Positions 37,464-49,400 of a DNA stretch of 64,000 nt are shown piece after piece; position 1 is the stretch's first letter, and each line of letters opens with the position of its first letter. The translations under genes were made by a program, and so were the position numbers. The notes under the pieces were generated by a model. It did not search any database, was not told where the DNA came from, and saw nothing but the letters and a program-made list of their open reading frames with translations. Source of the stretch: Anisus vortex (Eukaryota; Mollusca; Gastropoda; Planorbidae); assembly GCA_949126835.1 (NCBI GenBank), contig OX421500.1:29863991-29927990 (forward strand), read 5' to 3'.

Positions 37464-39336
37464 AAGAGAGAGAGAATCACACTAGAATCCAACGAATACA
37501 GAAAACCTAAAAGAACACACGGCCTAGTCTAGATAGTTTGATTGAGAATCAGAGAGGTAAAAAGAATTCGTTTTGACAAGTGTATAATGCTTATCTCCAC
37601 AGAGACCATATCATGAAGATATTCGACAAGTATGTGGCTAATAACGTACGGGTTCTCAACAAGCAGCATGCCGTGGAGATGTTGAAGGTACGTAGATACA
37701 TGTACAGAGTATGGCGGTACTAGTATGGCGGTACCGGTTTTATTTTTTTTAATTAAGCACCATAACCTTTCTTTTCTTTTTAAACCTCTCTCAAGCAGTT
37801 AGGAAAGTGTATGATTATACCGTTGGAAATATATAATAAATATATATATAGTTCACCACCTGCATATTTATCACACATGAACACATGAACACACTCATGA
37901 ACACACTCATGAACACACTCACGAACAAAACCCAATTCAGCACAAACAAACACACACCAACTTTCACCCGATACTGCAGCTATGTCTTTTGGGGGATGGG
38001 GTGCACATCTGTTATATTATTACATTATTTTTTTCTATCGCTCTATTTTTTTCCATTCTATTATTTTCTCCTTCTTTCTTTTATTCATTTAGGCTATTCT
38101 CTCTCTCTCTCTCTCTCGGTCTTTCTTTTATTTTCTTTCTTATTTTCTCTTCTAGTTCCCTCACTCGTAGGTTCTTAATGTGTTCCTAATTTCCTAAATA
38201 TTTCTTTTTAAACCAGTAAAATGTTTTCATGGTAAAATAAAATTAATTTATAAGCTTAACATGAAGAAAAAACGTATTTAAAAAAGAAAAAAAAGCTACT
38301 CAAAGTTGAATCAAAGATTTATGATCAATAGCGCGCGTATGCCAGAAATCGTCTAACAGAAAAACGATTTTTATAACATGTTTTTTTTTTACTGAGAAAT
38401 ACAGTGTATACAGTCATGTATTCTTGTCACAAGAGATAAAACAAAGCTCATATTATAAGAACTATTTTTAATTTATATAATAACAATAGAAAGTTTTAAC
38501 ATTCTAAATTAATTTTAAGCCGGTTCCAATCACCGGGCACACATAGATCTATGCTAGTTCTAAAATAAAATACAAATCCTGATTGGATGGTGTGTTTATA
38601 AACTAGGCTGAGTTTGGATTGGATGATCAAGAAGCAGACGTCATGTTTCACACATTCGACAAAGATAAAAATGGAAAACTAAGCCTTTGGGAGTTTCAAC
38701 AATTTTGTGTTTGTATGGGAGAACAGTAAGACATTTTAGTCACGTTTGTGTGGTAATACAGTAAGACATTTAGTCATGTTTGTATGGTAAAACAGTGAGT
38801 AATTTAGTCATGTTTGTGTGGTAGAACAATGATTTTGTTGTGTTTGAATTGAGAAGTTCATTTAATTATAATTTGCTTGAGTGTGAAAGAAAAGTAGGTC
38901 ACTTTTGTGTTTGCATAAAATGTAAGTATGTCATTGTATTGTGTTTGTATACAAGATTTATTTTCTAGAAATATATAGCCTACTAACATCGTTATGTGTT
39001 AACTATTTTTAGTGTTTTAAACTGTTTATATTTCACCAAATGTATGCCTTTTTTTTTATAGATAATGTGTCTAATTATATTTTATTCCCCAAAAGTGCTC
39101 AGGAAATTGTAACAAAGTTCAAAGAACTGGACAAAGATGGGAGTGGCCAACTGGATCGAGAAGAAGCCCGCGCTGGACTCAGAGCAATTCGAACGGCGAC
39201 GGGCAGACAACTCGAAGATAAGGAAGTGGAGTTTTTCGTGCAGACGACATGTGGGGAAAATGGCGTTTTAGATTTGGGCCAATTTACGAATTTACTGTAC
39301 AGATTGAAACTTTACAATGCCCCACCTCCTAAATAA
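25347..39336 (+). CDS. EF-hand calcium-binding protein, four coding exons
   Basis: Exons 25347-25363, 37603-37687, 38607-38725 and 39096-39336 join with matching phases (CC|A, 0, CA|T) into 153 residues starting MNRKVPDHIMKIFDKY and ending YRLKLYNAPPPK. Two canonical EF-hand loops are visible: DKDKNGKLSLWE (about residues 54-65) and DKDGSGQLDREE (about 85-96). Two degenerate hands flank them, one near FDKYVANNVRVLNK and one near TCGENGVLDLGQF, giving a calmodulin-sized four-hand layout with probably two working sites. Canonical loops bind Ca2+ through D1, D3, N/S5 and E12. No signal peptide or membrane segment, so probably cytosolic. I do not recognise a named orthologue. The 5-residue first coding exon is the least certain part. 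Confidence 0.85.
25364..27901. other. Intron sequence, no gene seen
   Basis: First large intron of the EF-hand gene. It holds GAAA-rich simple repeats at about 26915-26975 and nothing else recognisable. Short open frames near 25702 and 26314 have no domain. Confidence 0.5.
27902..28170 (-). repeat. tRNA-derived SINE, best preserved copy
   Basis: Read on the minus strand, the head has a perfect A-box-like TGGCCGAGCGG and a B-box-like GGTTCGAAACC, spaced as in a Ser/Leu-type tRNA, followed by a body with GGTGAACGCTGCTTCACC and a GTACTTTACTTAC tail. Six further full or partial copies are in the window. Pol III boxes and copy number support a SINE; its name is not known to me. Confidence 0.88.
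28236..28318 (-). repeat. SINE head fragment
   Basis: A second tRNA-like head (minus-strand GGTTCGAATCCTGGTGGTGG preceded by GACAGG) right after the 27902-28170 copy. Only the head and the first body bases remain. Confidence 0.75.
28471..29459. mobile_element. 989-bp MITE with GGGGAAACTGGGG ends
   Basis: GGGGAAACTGGGGTAAAA at the left and TTTTACCCCAGTTTCCCC at the right form inverted ends, each next to TA (28469-28470 and 29460-29461). Several internal copies of TGGGGCAAAATGGGG lie at 28840-28875 and, inverted, at 29215-29275. No coding frame. TA targets suggest a Tc1/mariner-related mobiliser, an inference from the duplication only. Confidence 0.82.
29739..29865. mobile_element. 127-bp near-perfect foldback
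   Basis: The arms begin ATCAATGGGCCGTATTGCTG and are identical for 45 bases, then nearly so for about 12 more, around a loop of roughly 15-20 bases. Probably a foldback MITE; transcribed as part of the EF-hand intron it would make a long hairpin. Confidence 0.88.
30058..30150. repeat. CA-rich microsatellite
   Basis: Interrupted (CA)n and ACACAC/CTACAC repeats. Confidence 0.85.
30580..30846 (-). repeat. tRNA-derived SINE copy
   Basis: Same body as the 27902-28170 copy (GGTGAAGCAGCGTTCGCC, then CAAGTCCCGG). The minus-strand B box GGTTCGAATCC is intact; the A box is changed by a small duplication (CACTCTGAGTGG on the plus strand). Confidence 0.85.
30847..32985. other. Intron sequence with simple repeats
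   Basis: (GA)n tracts at 31912-31985 and a GAAA tract near 32160-32180. TTAACCCCTT-like tips near 32391 and 32453 resemble TTAA-target ends but are unpaired. No gene seen. Confidence 0.5.
32985..33480. repeat. Cluster of DNA-transposon end fragments
   Basis: CAGTGCCCTCACATAGGGG (32984), CAGGGCCGGATTTACC (33122) and CAGTGGCGTATTTAGGCATG (33431) each look like hAT-type left ends. The third may be the left end of the element carrying the transposase remnant at 33960. No right ends or duplications were found. Confidence 0.45.
33960..34920 (+). pseudogene. hAT transposase pseudogene, ZMYM1-like lineage
   Basis: Frames contain PIERFLTFPEIGCHTGESMS, then KDFSKCRG, a stop, and SYDNDANMSGKYKGMQEI. 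These are followed by FGKSLNLVGRTAINF, by RWEAHS in another frame, and by EEFECMVMLYLWSYLLDEF and RDKFRIKIFIPVMDALES. These are consecutive blocks of the hAT transposase lineage annotated in animals as zinc finger MYM-type protein 1-like. Stops and frame changes throughout make it inactive. It lies in the EF-hand gene intron, in sense orientation. Confidence 0.78.
34975..35395. repeat. Degenerate AT-rich tandem repeat
   Basis: Repeated ATAAATATGTTATGTAGGTT-like blocks with irregular spacing. No coding content. Confidence 0.7.
35396..37602. other. Intron sequence, no exon recognised
   Basis: A pure (GA)n tract lies at 37415-37462. An open frame at 37063-37464 has no domain and ends in that repeat, so it was not called. 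TTAACCCCTTTCC near 35433 resembles an unpaired TTAA-target tip. Confidence 0.5.
37603..37687 (+). CDS. EF-hand gene, exon with first degenerate hand
   Basis: Flanked by CTCCACAG and the donor AAG|GTACGT. Encodes DHIMKIFDKYVANNVRVLNK and QHAVEMLK. The loop lacks acidic residues at the usual positions and is probably not a Ca2+ site. Confidence 0.85.
37688..38606. other. EF-hand gene intron with simple repeats
   Basis: Holds short direct repeats of ATGAACACACTC near 37875-37925, a TC tract at 38098-38118, and a solo copy of the CCGGTT/CACCGGGCACA hairpin near 38518-38560. No exon seen. Confidence 0.5.
38607..38725 (+). CDS. EF-hand gene, exon with canonical loop
   Basis: Flanked by AAACTAG and the donor ACA|GTAAGA. 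Encodes AEFGLDDQEADVMFHTF then DKDKNGKLSLWEF, a complete EF-hand loop, ending at phase 2. Confidence 0.92.
39096..39336 (+). CDS. EF-hand gene, last exon
   Basis: The acceptor CCCCAAAAG is poor in pyrimidines, but the phase is right. Encodes HAQEIVTKFKELDKDGSGQL and onward to NAPPPK and TAA. A candidate poly(A) signal AATAAA is at 39930-39935. Confidence 0.92.
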
Positions 39337-40860
39337 GTATCTTATTATATCAATGACTATTATTATTTTTGCACAAAGAAAACGAAATATAAACTACCGG
39401 TATTGGTATATATTATTATATTGACCTTTTTCAAACATTGACGACTGGCGCAATAACTTGAATAAGACATATTGAAATTAACGATTCCTTTTCTTAGATG
39501 CTTATATTTCATAAATAGGGCTACCAAAAATTTAACTTAAATTTACATACTTTCCTAGATCTATATATCATAGAACAGGCCCTGAAATATAGACTATTGA
39601 CAATTATAATCAAATTAGCGACATGAAGCCTATTTGTAATATAAATGTAGGATATTTTAAACCTCCTTCTCCAATTCAGGCTTTGGCGCCGAATGACACC
39701 ATTGAGAAAGGTCGAATATCAATACCATTATGCAAGATTTATCACCTGCATAAGTTTTATTATTATTATTATATTAACAAAAATGCCAATGTGCTTTTAT
39801 TTTATGCTCAATTTTTAAAATTTGTTTTATTTCAGTTGAAGCTACGTTATCATAAATTGTAATAGCATTTTTGCTTGGGTTGGGAAGGAGAGAGAATGAT
39901 AATATTGATGAATTACTTACCTGTATTTTAATAAACAACTAAGAGACAAAACAAAGCATCTAAAATCATTTCATAAGTAAAAAGAATAATGTCATAAAGA
40001 GACCATTGAAAGGGAAAATGAAGTTTTTGTTCTAAGTTCTAAATCAATGATACATTTCTGTTTTACATTAAATTACATGCACATTGCCTATTATTTATGA
40101 TACTGGGAAAAGATGTGGAAAAAAAAGGCAGACAAAAAGCTCACATGAAATATTGCTAGACCGCTAATTAATTGAATTAATTGCTTTCTTGGATTATTTT
40201 ATCTTTTTACATTTTATTTAACTATATAATTGCTTTTATTTTTCTAATTTTTTTTGGTATTGCTTTGCTAATTTTTGTTTCAAATCATTATTTGTTTTGT
40301 TGATATTTTTTTGCTCACATATTTAAGCACATTAAATTGTATTAAATTTCCACTTTTTAAAAAAAGCAACACTTCTTCAATGTATAAGTATATACTGGTA
40401 ATTATTATACAATATATTACTTATCCATATTTTTTTAAGCTTTTGAGTTTGCTAAATGGAGTAAAATGTTCAAATCACTCCAGTATAATCTGACATGAAT
40501 AATACATGAATCTGGCATCCTCTTGTTGTAATGAATGTAATAATATGTTTTTAAAGGATTACTCAAGTTTATCTGAGTACTTTGATTATAGGGATATTTT
40601 AAAAACAATTTTAACAAACCATAAACATAAAATATATGGAATCTATATATTATATACAAGTTTATGATTTTTTAAGATGCTTACATTTTTTTAGCATGGA
40701 TTTGTAAACCGGTATTTATTTGTATGCACTATTTTAATTACTCAATAAATGCACAGATATTCTGTATCCAATCTGTTCCTTGTGTGGTTTTTGGTTTGTT
40801 TTGTAATGTTTGTATTTATTTCAGGCTTTTAAGCTATTTGACAGTAGGCCTTAATATTAA
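39337..40860. other. 3' flank of EF-hand gene
   Basis: Probably the 3' UTR at its start (AATAAA at 39930). No other gene seen. Confidence 0.45.
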
Positions 40861-40933
40861 CCCTTACAGTCCCGGGCGCGTATATAGCGGAACTGAAGGC
40901 AGCATAGATGGAAGTAGGTCGGTAAAGGAAGGG
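40861..40933. mobile_element. 73-bp TTAA-flanked MITE, second copy
   Basis: Same length and nearly same sequence as 11478-11550, again with TTAA on both sides (40857-40860 and 40934-40937). Differences cluster near the right tip. Confidence 0.85.
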
Positions 40934-42143
40934 TTAATAATATACCCAATGTGTTCACAAGGAAATCTATAAATTCATTATCATTAAGGGTATATACATG
41001 TATAAATATATACAAGGATCTTACTGTATAATCAAAATTCTCAAACTTAACACAATATTCACAAAACCATTTTATTTTATACATTTGTTTGAAATATCTT
41101 TGTGTCTGATAGTGTAAATAATATAAGTATATAGGTAGTCCAAGGAATAGAAAAAATTATTGTGTATGTTTTTAAAAAATTACCCATAGAATAATTTTAG
41201 ATAATAAAACATGATAGGATTTAAGGATGTCATAACTTAAATATATAATAGTTATAACCTGCTTTTCATACAAATTACAAATATATTTTTCAAGCTACTT
41301 TGTCCACATGTTTGAAAAATTAAGTCAATTTTCCCAACCTTTATATACCCTGATAAAATATAAGAACGTTGTAGGGCTATTGTGACTATAAAAAGTATAG
41401 GCAGAGAACGGGTTTATTCTATAAAAGTAAGGAAGATAATCCTAGAACTATAAAGTCTTTAGCATATGTGCTTCCTATATAATGTCTTTATTGATTAGGA
41501 TCATATCACTGATCACACAAAAAATATCACTTGTATGATTTCAACACAAGAATATCACTAAGAAAGGGATTTTACATTTACTTCAAATTCAAACTTATCC
41601 TAAACAAGTTTAGCTTTAACTTTATAGATCTTCAAAGATATGTGTTATCCCCCCAACCCATTTGTGTGACATAGATGCACAGCTGCTCTTTCTGCTGCTA
41701 GTGTTTAGCATGAATCACTAAATATGTTTTACTTAAAGTACTCCTATTGTAATAAGCTTGATTAAACACCACAATGTAGACAAATTTACCCATTATATTT
41801 ATATACAAAATATTCACAAGTAATTACATATGCAAGACTTTTTTTTTACAAAAATATTATCCTACTTCAACTTCACTTAAGGTTACAAATTCTATTTGAT
41901 GCATACACTAGTGTGACTAGTGTCCAGGAATCTGGTGGGCATTTACTGGCAGTAAGATGGATGTGTTTGCTCATTTCAAACTCATAATTATAACTGAATA
42001 ATTAATACAGGATATTATGTAAATGTATCAAAGCCCACTACTGTGTATTCAATTATCTTCTACAAACCATCAATTAACGTCCTATACACTTTGTTTCATC
42101 ATTAATATGTCACTAGAAGATTTGAGTAAAACGAGTAGTAAAA
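40934..42143. other. Intergenic AT-rich sequence
   Basis: No gene, repeat array or element end recognised. Confidence 0.5.
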
Positions 42144-42424
42144 AAAAAGTAAAGTACCCGTCGGACCGAGTTGATCCATAGGTCCGATGAAGCAGCATTC
42201 ACCAGTTTCTGTAACCACGGAATACTAGGTGATTGTGTGGGCAGCACTGTGCACAGCCGCCTTAACTTTACCCCAACTAAGGTCAGGTACCCATCAGAGC
42301 AGACTCAGCAGACTCAGGGACACCCTCCAGACCCGGGAAAAAATCCTAACCTGCACCAGGATTTGAACCCGGGACGTTCGGTTCGCCAGTCGAACGCGCT
42401 GCCGTTCGGCTACCATGCCCCCCT
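42144..42424 (-). repeat. tRNA-derived SINE copy
   Basis: Body as in the 27902-28170 copy. The minus-strand boxes read TAGCCGAACGG and GGTTCAAATCC. Located just left of the 48-bp satellite. Confidence 0.85.
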
Positions 42425-42507
42425 AGTAAAGGGAGTGGTGAGTTATAAACTCGAGAAATCTTTATCTACCAAGAACTGCAGTAAATCTTAACCATAACCA
42501 AGTAAAC

Positions 42508-45233
42508 ATCAGATAGTTGTGATGGAAAAAATATGTACTGGTTAACCACACACAAATCAGATAGTTGTGATGGAAAAAATATGTACTGGTTAACCACACA
42601 CAAATCAGATAGTTGTGATGGAAAAAATATGTACTGGTTAACCACACACAAATCAGATAGTTGTGATGGAAAAAATATGTACTGGTTAACCACACACAAA
42701 TCAGATAGTTGTGATGGAAAAAATATGTACTGGTTAACCACACACAAATCAGATAGTTGTGATGGAAAAAATATGTACTGGTTAACCACACACAAATCAG
42801 ATAGTTGTGATGGAAAAAATATGTACTGGTTAACCACACACAAATCAGATAGTTGTGATGGAAAAAATATGTACTGGTTAACCACACACAAATCAGATAG
42901 TTGTGATGGAAAAAATATGTACTGGTTAACCACACACAAATCAGATAGTTGTGATGGAAAAAATATGTACTGGTTAACCACACACAAATCAGATAGTTGT
43001 GATGGAAAAAATATGTACTGGTTAACCACACACAAATCAGATAGTTGTGATGGAAAAAATATGTACTGGTTAACCACACACAAATCAGATAGTTGTGATG
43101 GAAAAAATATGTACTGGTTAACCACACACAAATCAGATAGTTGTGATGGAAAAAATATGTACTGGTTAACCACACACAAATCAGATAGTTGTGATGGAAA
43201 AAATATGTACTGGTTAACCACACACAAATCAGATAGTTGTGATGGAAAAAATATGTACTGGTTAACCACACACAAATCAGATAGTTGTGATGGAAAAAAT
43301 ATGTACTGGTTAACCACACACAAATCAGATAGTTGTGATGGAAAAAATATGTACTGGTTAACCACACACAAATCAGATAGTTGTGATGGAAAAAATATGT
43401 ACTGGTTAACCACACACAAATCAGATAGTTGTGATGGAAAAAATATGTACTGGTTAACCACACACAAATCAGATAGTTGTGATGGAAAAAATATGTACTG
43501 GTTAACCACACACAAATCAGATAGTTGTGATGGAAAAAATATGTACTGGTTAACCACACACAAATCAGATAGTTGTGATGGAAAAAATATGTACTGGTTA
43601 ACCACACACAAATCAGATAGTTGTGATGGAAAAAATATGTACTGGTTAACCACACACAAATCAGATAGTTGTGATGGAAAAAATATGTACTGGTTAACCA
43701 CACACAAATCAGATAGTTGTGATGGAAAAAATATGTACTGGTTAACCACACACAAATCAGATAGTTGTGATGGAAAAAATATGTACTGGTTAACCACACA
43801 CAAATCAGATAGTTGTGATGGAAAAAATATGTACTGGTTAACCACACACAAATCAGATAGTTGTGATGGAAAAAATATGTACTGGTTAACCACACACAAA
43901 TCAGATAGTTGTGATGGAAAAAATATGTACTGGTTAACCACACACAAATCAGATAGTTGTGATGGAAAAAAATATGTACTGGTTAACCACACACAAATCA
44001 GATAGTTGTGATGGAAAAAATATGTACTGGTTAACCACACACAAATCAGATAGTTGTGATGGAAAAAATATGTACTGGTTAACCACACACAAATCAGATA
44101 GTTGTGATGGAAAAAATATGTACTGGTTAACCACACACAAATCAGATAGTTGTGATGGAAAAAATATGTACTGACTGGTTAACCACACACAAATCAGATA
44201 GTTGTGATGGAAAAAATATGTACTGGTTAACCACACACAAATCAGATAGTTGTGATGGAAAAAATATGTACTGGTTAACCACACACAAATCAGATAGTTG
44301 TGATGGAAAAAATATGTACTGGTTAACCACACACAAATCAGATAGTTGTGATGGAAAAAATATGTACTGGTTAACCACACACAAATCAGATAGTTGTGAT
44401 GGAAAAAATATGTACTGGTTAACCACACACAAATCAGATAGTTGTGATGGAAAAAATATGTACTGGTTAACCACACACAAATCAGATAGTTGTGATGGAA
44501 AAAATATGTACTGGTTAACCACACACAAATCAGATAGTTGTGATGGAAAAAATATGTACTGGTTAACCACACACAAATCAGATAGTTGTGATGGAAAAAA
44601 TATGTACTGGTTAACCACACACAAATCAGATAGTTGTGATGGAAAAAATATGTACTGGTTAACCACACACAAATCAGATAGTTGTGATGGAAAAAATATG
44701 TACTGGTTAACCACACACAAATCAGATAGTTGTGATGGAAAAAATATGTACTGGTTAACCACACACAAATCAGATAGTTGTGATGGAAAAAATATGTACT
44801 GGTTAACCACACACAAATCAGATAGTTGTGATGGAAAAAATATGTACTGGTTAACCACACACAAATCAGATAGTTGTGATGGAAAAAATATGTACTGGTT
44901 AACCACACACAAATCAGATAGTTGTGATGGAAAAAATATGTACTGGTTAACCACACACAAATCAGATAGTTGTGATGGAAAAAATATGTACTGGTTAACC
45001 ACACACAAATCAGATAGTTGTGATGGAAAAAATATGTACTGGTTAACCACACACAAATCAGATAGTTGTGATGGAAAAAATATGTACTGGTTAACCACAC
45101 ACAAATCAGATAGTTGTGATGGAAAAAATATGTACTGGTTAACCACACACAAATCAGATAGTTGTGATGGAAAAAATATGTACTGGTTAACCACACACAA
45201 ATCAGATAGTTGTGATGGAAAAATGTGCACTGG
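42508..45233. repeat. 48-bp satellite, 56 full units plus a partial
   Basis: The unit runs ATCAGATAGTTGTGATGG, AAAAAATATGTACTGG, TTAACCACACACAA. From the first ATCAGATAG (42508) to the last (45201) is 2693 bases, equal to 56 x 48 plus exactly two insertions: one extra A near 43970 and a 4-base CTGA near 44173. I saw no substitution between units until the last partial one. Because 48 is a multiple of 3, several frames on both strands stay open, which creates artificial ORFs of up to 556 codons. It lies between the EF-hand gene and HAT1. Confidence 0.97.
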
Positions 45234-46139
45234 TCTTACTAGTAAAGAAAAGAGTTATCTAACTTGACCCTAGACAATTGTTTTTGTTTAAGTTTAATTA
45301 CAAAGAATTACAATTAAAAAAACAAACAGCAACAAAACAAACACTGAGTCAGGAATGTGATAAATATTTGTTTATTTAATTATTTATCACACAGAAACAT
45401 AATTTTCAAACTGAACAAATAAATGCAATTGATTAAAGTCCTCTTTGGAAACTTGTTCATTTTGTGTTGCCTTTGTTTACAGGCTAATATTATTATTAAA
45501 GAGAAACACATGTCAATATTCTATATAACTGCTTGTCCTTTTTTGTTAACACTAACAATTGTACACATATTTGTTTTTTGTTATTCATTTCTAGACCAAC
45601 AATATGCCAGTATTATGAAATAATCTGTTTGCAAAAAAAAAATACAGAAAATCATACGGTACAAGTATAAGGCTAGAAATAAAATATTACTTTCAGTGTT
45701 GTTGTTTTTCTCAAACCGTAGCACTAAAGTTAAAAATAACACAATGTTTATTAAACATAGCAATTTTTTATTTTTCTATTTTGCAACAAAATAGTTTTCA
45801 ACTATTAATTTTACACAACTAGCTTAGCCATATATATTTAAATTTCTCATCTAATTTAAACCGAATATATAATTGTAAAATTTTTTTTTGCTTTTATTTG
45901 AACTATTGTGAAGCACATAGAAAGTATTATTATTATTGATAATTGATGCAGAATACTAACATAACGCATACAATTTGTAAGTTTACTTCATCTAAATAAT
46001 ACATGAAGTTATTTTCTATCGCCGATACCATACATTCAAACTTACTATTTTCTACTCCAGGCTCTTGAACTACAACAAAAAAAGGTAAAAGCTATAAAAA
46101 CATTCCTGAAAGTGTTCTAATGAGATTCTACATTATATT
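45234..46139. other. Intergenic sequence downstream of HAT1
   Basis: AT-rich. No gene or element recognised. Confidence 0.5.
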
Positions 46140-46145
46140 TTTATT
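46140..46145 (-). terminator. HAT1: Candidate HAT1 poly(A) signal
   Basis: AATAAA on the minus strand, about 105 bases past the HAT1 stop codon. Other AT-rich hexamers occur nearby. Confidence 0.4.
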
Positions 46146-46250
46146 TAATTGCATTTTGAAACAAAAAGAATAACTTCTATTCAAATCATATTAACTTTCC
46201 ACAACAAAGTAAATATTTACACATTCAACAATTACACTTAAATTCCCTGA

Positions 46251-46421
46251 CTACTGAAATGTGGCTAGCCTGTCCAGGACATGTTTGTAGGCAATCAACT
46301 CCTCTTGGAATGAATTTTCCAGATATTGAAACTTCTGCTCATTCTTCATCATGCCCAACGTCTGAGACAGCTCTTCATGGCTTAGGCTTTTCTCCAGCTT
46401 CTGGTATGTCCGTCTGTTTCT
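46251..46421 (-). CDS. HAT1: HAT1 last exon
   Basis: Acceptor CCTTCACAG, 56 codons plus stop. Encodes RNRRTYQKLEKSLSHEELSQ and ends HVLDRLATFQ. Corresponds to the C-terminal helical tail of HAT1. Confidence 0.95.
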   Translation of the reverse strand, partial: RNRRTYQKLEKSLSHEELSQTLGMMKNEQKFQYLENSFQEELIAYKHVLDRLATFQ

Positions 46422-49400
46422 CTGTGAAGGGGGAGATAAACATGATAGAGGAGAGAGAATATGTTTTTGAAGTCTTTGTTGAAGAGCTTGAGCTCGACCC
46501 ACACAGAAGACTTGAGATGACATTTAGGCACATGGGAATGAACTCTACATGTTTAGGAAGTAAAATAATATCATTCAGAGGCCAATTCTCCTCTTTCTGC
46601 CTCCTGGAGTTCTTACTCTAAAATTATTTCATAATTCCCAAAACTTTTCACAAGCTTTTCAAAAAATTCACAAACCAATTTTATTAGGCATGTTTGAAAT
46701 TTCTTAATGCTAACTGGCAGTGAATACAGGTATTCTAGTCTTAATTTAAAAAAATGTAAGAAAAAACATTCACTATAAGATAAATTAAATGGCTATTATA
46801 TTCCATAAGAATTATAATGATATGCCTTTGAAATATTGAAGTGTAAGATACTTGAAAAGAAGACATTTATTTTGTTCTTAATTCTTAATCACTGGTGGTA
46901 AAATAATAATTTTTTTCAGTCAAAATAGTCTGTTTGATATCCCATTCAGTCTACTTTCAAACAATATATACTTTAAGGCAGTGCTTTTTTTTGTAAAAAA
47001 ATAGGTGCCGGTACTCAGTGATGGATTGCCTAACTTTTAAAGCAGTTTCGCATTTTATATTTTAATTCTTATTGCGTGCAATTTTTAAATAATTCAATTT
47101 TAACAAATTAATAATATAATAAATTAATAGTTAAAATACAAGAATAGTAAAAAATTTTTCCCCACATTGAAAAAGGTGCCAGTACGCCGTACCGGTGCGT
47201 ACCTTCACAAAAAAAGCACTGCTTTAAGGGATCTAGCAATAGGATTAGCATGACAAGAATTACATTTTCAAAGGTAACCAAAAAGCTCTCAAAAACCTCC
47301 ACACTACAGCATGGATCTATACCAAGGGTCGGCAACCTTTTGATTAAAGTGTGCCAAAGTAGAACATATAATTAATTCTGCTTGCCAAAAGCCTAAAGGT
47401 CATCCTGATCTAGCACCAAATGTCTTGTGGAAGAAACTTCAATCGCCTTTTCAAATGTCGACCGTGTGCCATTGAGAATCACTCTCAAATCAGTAAATAT
47501 GGCTGTTAAATTCTATGCAATATTCCAAATTCATTATTGGTAGGTGAAAGAATCATATTGAAAACTAAAAACAAGAATATGTTAAAGTCAAGCCACCATT
47601 ACAGCTTACCAGGAATGGTATATTTAGTCTTCTTTTGACATCTAGCCTATATGCTCTGAAATGTTCCTTATTGCTCTGGTCTGTGGCTTTCAACCTCAGT
47701 ATTTCATACATACGTCTGGCCTGCAGCTGAAACAACAAATTTTGTTCAAGTTATTTTGATTATTTTTTACGTACAGTGAAAGATAAACATTAAAGCGCAG
47801 TTAAGAAAAAGTTTTAAAAGACGAGAAATAAAGAAGTTTTTTATACTTTTTCATTTTTATTCCAAATGGCACGGTTATTGCTTCATTTATTTGATTTGTC
47901 CTATATTTGTAAAGTTTTAAATCATCAATTAGTTCTATATTCCTTAGCCTATAGATTATATCTGTGTCCTTAGCTGTATGTTAAATGCACTCTGAGTCTG
48001 AGCTTACATTATGTTTGTTGGCAGCACTATACAAATATTATTATTTTATTTTTTTCAGTAGCAGATTGAAGGAAACAATCACCCCCTGGTTGTTTATACT
48101 ATATCTAAAGTGGTCAACAGGACTTAAAACAAAATAATACTAAGTAATTAGGTTTTAAAAATTATTTAATGACTTGATTAGTGGCACCCTTTATGTGGAA
48201 CAGCTTGCCTCAGACAATGAGAGAATCTGAGGCAAAAGCGTCTTTAAATTATAGACCTTTCTCTTTGGCTAGTGCCTTACATCCCAATACAACTACCACT
48301 GCAATTTATTCCAAGAGAGCACAGGGCATGCTAAATGTAATAGCATGGATAGAAGCGCTATATAAATTACCATTATTATTATTTGGAGATAGAATTCTAA
48401 AGGCAAATCTCTACTCACTCAGTTTAGTTTCAACTAGCTTTCTAAAGGCAAACTCTACTCACTGTTTAGTTTCAACTAGAATTCTAAAGGCAAGTCTCTA
48501 CTCACTCAGTTTAGTTTCAACTAGAATTCTAAAGGCAAGTCTCTACTCACTCAGTTTAGTTTCAACTAGAATTCTAAAGGCAAGTCTCTACTCACTCTGA
48601 TTAGTTTCAACTAGAATTCTAATTCTAAAGGCAAGACTCTACTCACTCTGTTTAGTTTCAACTAGAATTCTAATTCTAAAGGCAAGTCTCTACTCACTCT
48701 GTTTAGTTTCAACTAGAATTCTAATTCTAAAGGCAAGTCTCTACTCACTCTGTTTAGTTTCAACTAGAATTCTAAAGGCAAGTCTCTATTCACTCTGTTC
48801 AGATTTAACTAGAATTCTAAAGGCAAGTCTCTACTCACTCTGTTCAGTTTCAACTTAAGCTGAGCTTCATGCATCATCTCATGTGAGAACCCTTTGTTCA
48901 ATTCTCTTGGCTGGAAGCTGTCAAGTTTACTACAGTTCCTGGCGTCAACAAAATCTCTGACTCTTTGGAAATTTTCACTTGGATCTTCAACTAGTAGAGA
49001 GAAAAAGAGTTCATTATTGATTTTTTTCTTTCTTCTCAGTTTAAGACATTAAGTAGGCTGCTGGACACATTGAAGTTTGCAGACTTTGTATAGTTAGCGT
49101 TTAGATGTAAGTAGCTTTTCATTCAAGTATATTTTTTATTATAAATAGATTAACTTAAGAAAATGAAAGTTTAATAAATTATAGCAAATTATATAATGGG
49201 TCTAGGATTGAGACTACAAACAACAAAACTTGTAATTGTATACATTAAAAACATTAAAACGCTATTAACCCTTACAGTCTCGGTCGCGTATTATTTCCTC
49301 CAACTATTTCTTTCCTTCAGTCCAAGATACATTTTTCCCTCCAAAAAAAGAAATCCCCTCAGTCACAGACATATATATTTTCCTCAAGGAAGGGTGTCTA

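Noticed and set aside
42508..45233. CRISPR-like array
   Set aside because: There are no unique spacers; the whole 48-bp unit repeats. This is a eukaryotic satellite.
42462..45267. Long repeat-protein ORFs (up to 556 codons, units such as MYWLTTHKSDSCDGKN) on both strands
   Set aside because: They are a by-product of the 48-bp satellite: the period is a multiple of 3, so several frames stay open at once on both strands. Frames are broken only by the two insertions. No promoter, splice or codon evidence.
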